From Alteromonadaceae bacterium UBA2620 (GTDB taxonomy: Bacteria > Pseudomonadota > Gammaproteobacteria > Enterobacterales > Alteromonadaceae), in assembly GCA_002339125.1 (NCBI GenBank), contig DDJQ01000023.1:12937-36292 (forward strand): a DNA stretch of 23,356 nucleotides, written 5' to 3'. Below, piece after piece: positions 23,024-23,356 of the stretch. The notes beneath the pieces were generated by a model. It saw only the letters and a list, made by a program, of their open reading frames with translations, was not told the DNA's origin and did not search any database. Within the stretch, counting starts at the first letter, position 1; every line of letters starts with the position of its first letter. Both the position numbers and the translations under genes were made by a program.

Positions 23024-23356
23024 TCACAGGATAGTAAAATAGGACTCCAGCAGCTCAATGGCCTGGCGGGTTTTAACCGACATTGTCGGATAATTAGCAA
23101 CAACCGCAAACACCTGATAATCCGGCAATTGCCAGTCCGGCAGCAGTTCAACCAGCTCACCGTTGGCCAGATAGTGCTGTACTTCCTTTTGCGGTAACAC
23201 GGCAAAGCCCAGACCATCCACGGTAAACTGAATAAGCGCCTGCATCGAGTTGACGCTGAGTTTGGGGTGGGCCAGCAGATAACGCTCATCATCCGGTCCG
23301 CTCAGCTCGTGTGCAGGCAGGTGATCGTAAACAATAAACGGATGTTCTTTTAACTG
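23024..23356 (-). CDS. LysR-family regulator, C-terminal fragment
   Basis: An open frame of 110 codons runs to the window edge, so the DNA-binding N-terminus is outside. The visible part is the second half of a LysR effector-binding domain: an opening LKEHPFIVYDH, LLAHPKLSVNSMQALIQFTVDGLGFAVLPQ, then LPDWQLPDYQVFAVVANYPTMSVKTRQAIELLESYF. This matches the usual end, with effector-lobe residues, of metabolic LysR regulators. The internal ATG at 23245 is not the start, since the family sequence continues upstream of it. It is convergent with the response-regulator gene with six bases between the stops. The target is unknown. Confidence 0.85.
   Translation of the reverse strand, partial: QLKEHPFIVYDHLPAHELSGPDDERYLLAHPKLSVNSMQALIQFTVDGLGFAVLPQKEVQHYLANGELVELLPDWQLPDYQVFAVVANYPTMSVKTRQAIELLESYFTIL

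Overview
The window looks like chromosome of a marine gammaproteobacterium, most likely Alteromonadales (Alteromonadaceae-like). The grounds are gene order and protein style: typA divergent from glnA, then a DUF4124 gene and ntrBC; RraB; several acidic secreted proteins with C-terminal sorting tails; and a PHB depolymerase. No rRNA, tRNA, insertion sequence, phage gene or CRISPR array was seen.

Layout. Positions 1-60 (-) hold the first codons of typA. A 409-base gap carries two NtrC-like enhancer sites and a sigma-54 promoter for glnA (470-1879). After a terminator come a small DUF4124 protein, then ntrB-ntrC (2612-5103), preceded by another NtrC-like site. A convergent gene encodes an Hpt plus HD-GYP protein. 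Then come a PlsC-type acyltransferase and rraB (+), followed on the minus strand by a lipoprotein with a C-terminal CxxCH (cytochrome c-prime-like) and a Tat-exported DAO-family flavoprotein. In that flavoprotein the motif that normally ends D-amino-acid oxidases lies in front of the FAD-binding motif.

A 493-base gap with palindromes and a candidate PHO box leads into the most interesting locus. This is a 1468-residue secreted nuclease (lamin-tail, endonuclease I, two more lamin-tail domains, OB-like region, ExeM-type exonuclease-endonuclease-phosphatase domain) that ends in a dockerin-like pair of calcium loops. Twenty-one bases downstream lies a secreted cohesin-like protein with a PEP-CTERM-like anchor tail, and a strong terminator follows. 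The pair suggests a two-gene system that tethers an extracellular nuclease to the cell surface through a cohesin-dockerin contact.

The rest holds an outer-membrane barrel gene paired with a family-3 periplasmic solute-binding protein; a convergent, apparently intact subclass B1 metallo-beta-lactamase; a secreted protein with a GlyGly-CTERM-like tail; a secreted PHB depolymerase; a divergent NarL-type two-component system with a 14-bp direct repeat in its promoter region; and the C-terminal end of a LysR regulator at the right edge.

Together the genes describe nitrogen control (glnA-ntrBC) beside a secretome for scavenging polymers: DNA (possibly under phosphate control) and polyhydroxyalkanoate, plus outer-membrane and periplasmic uptake. 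All functions are read from sequence motifs by eye; no database search was run.
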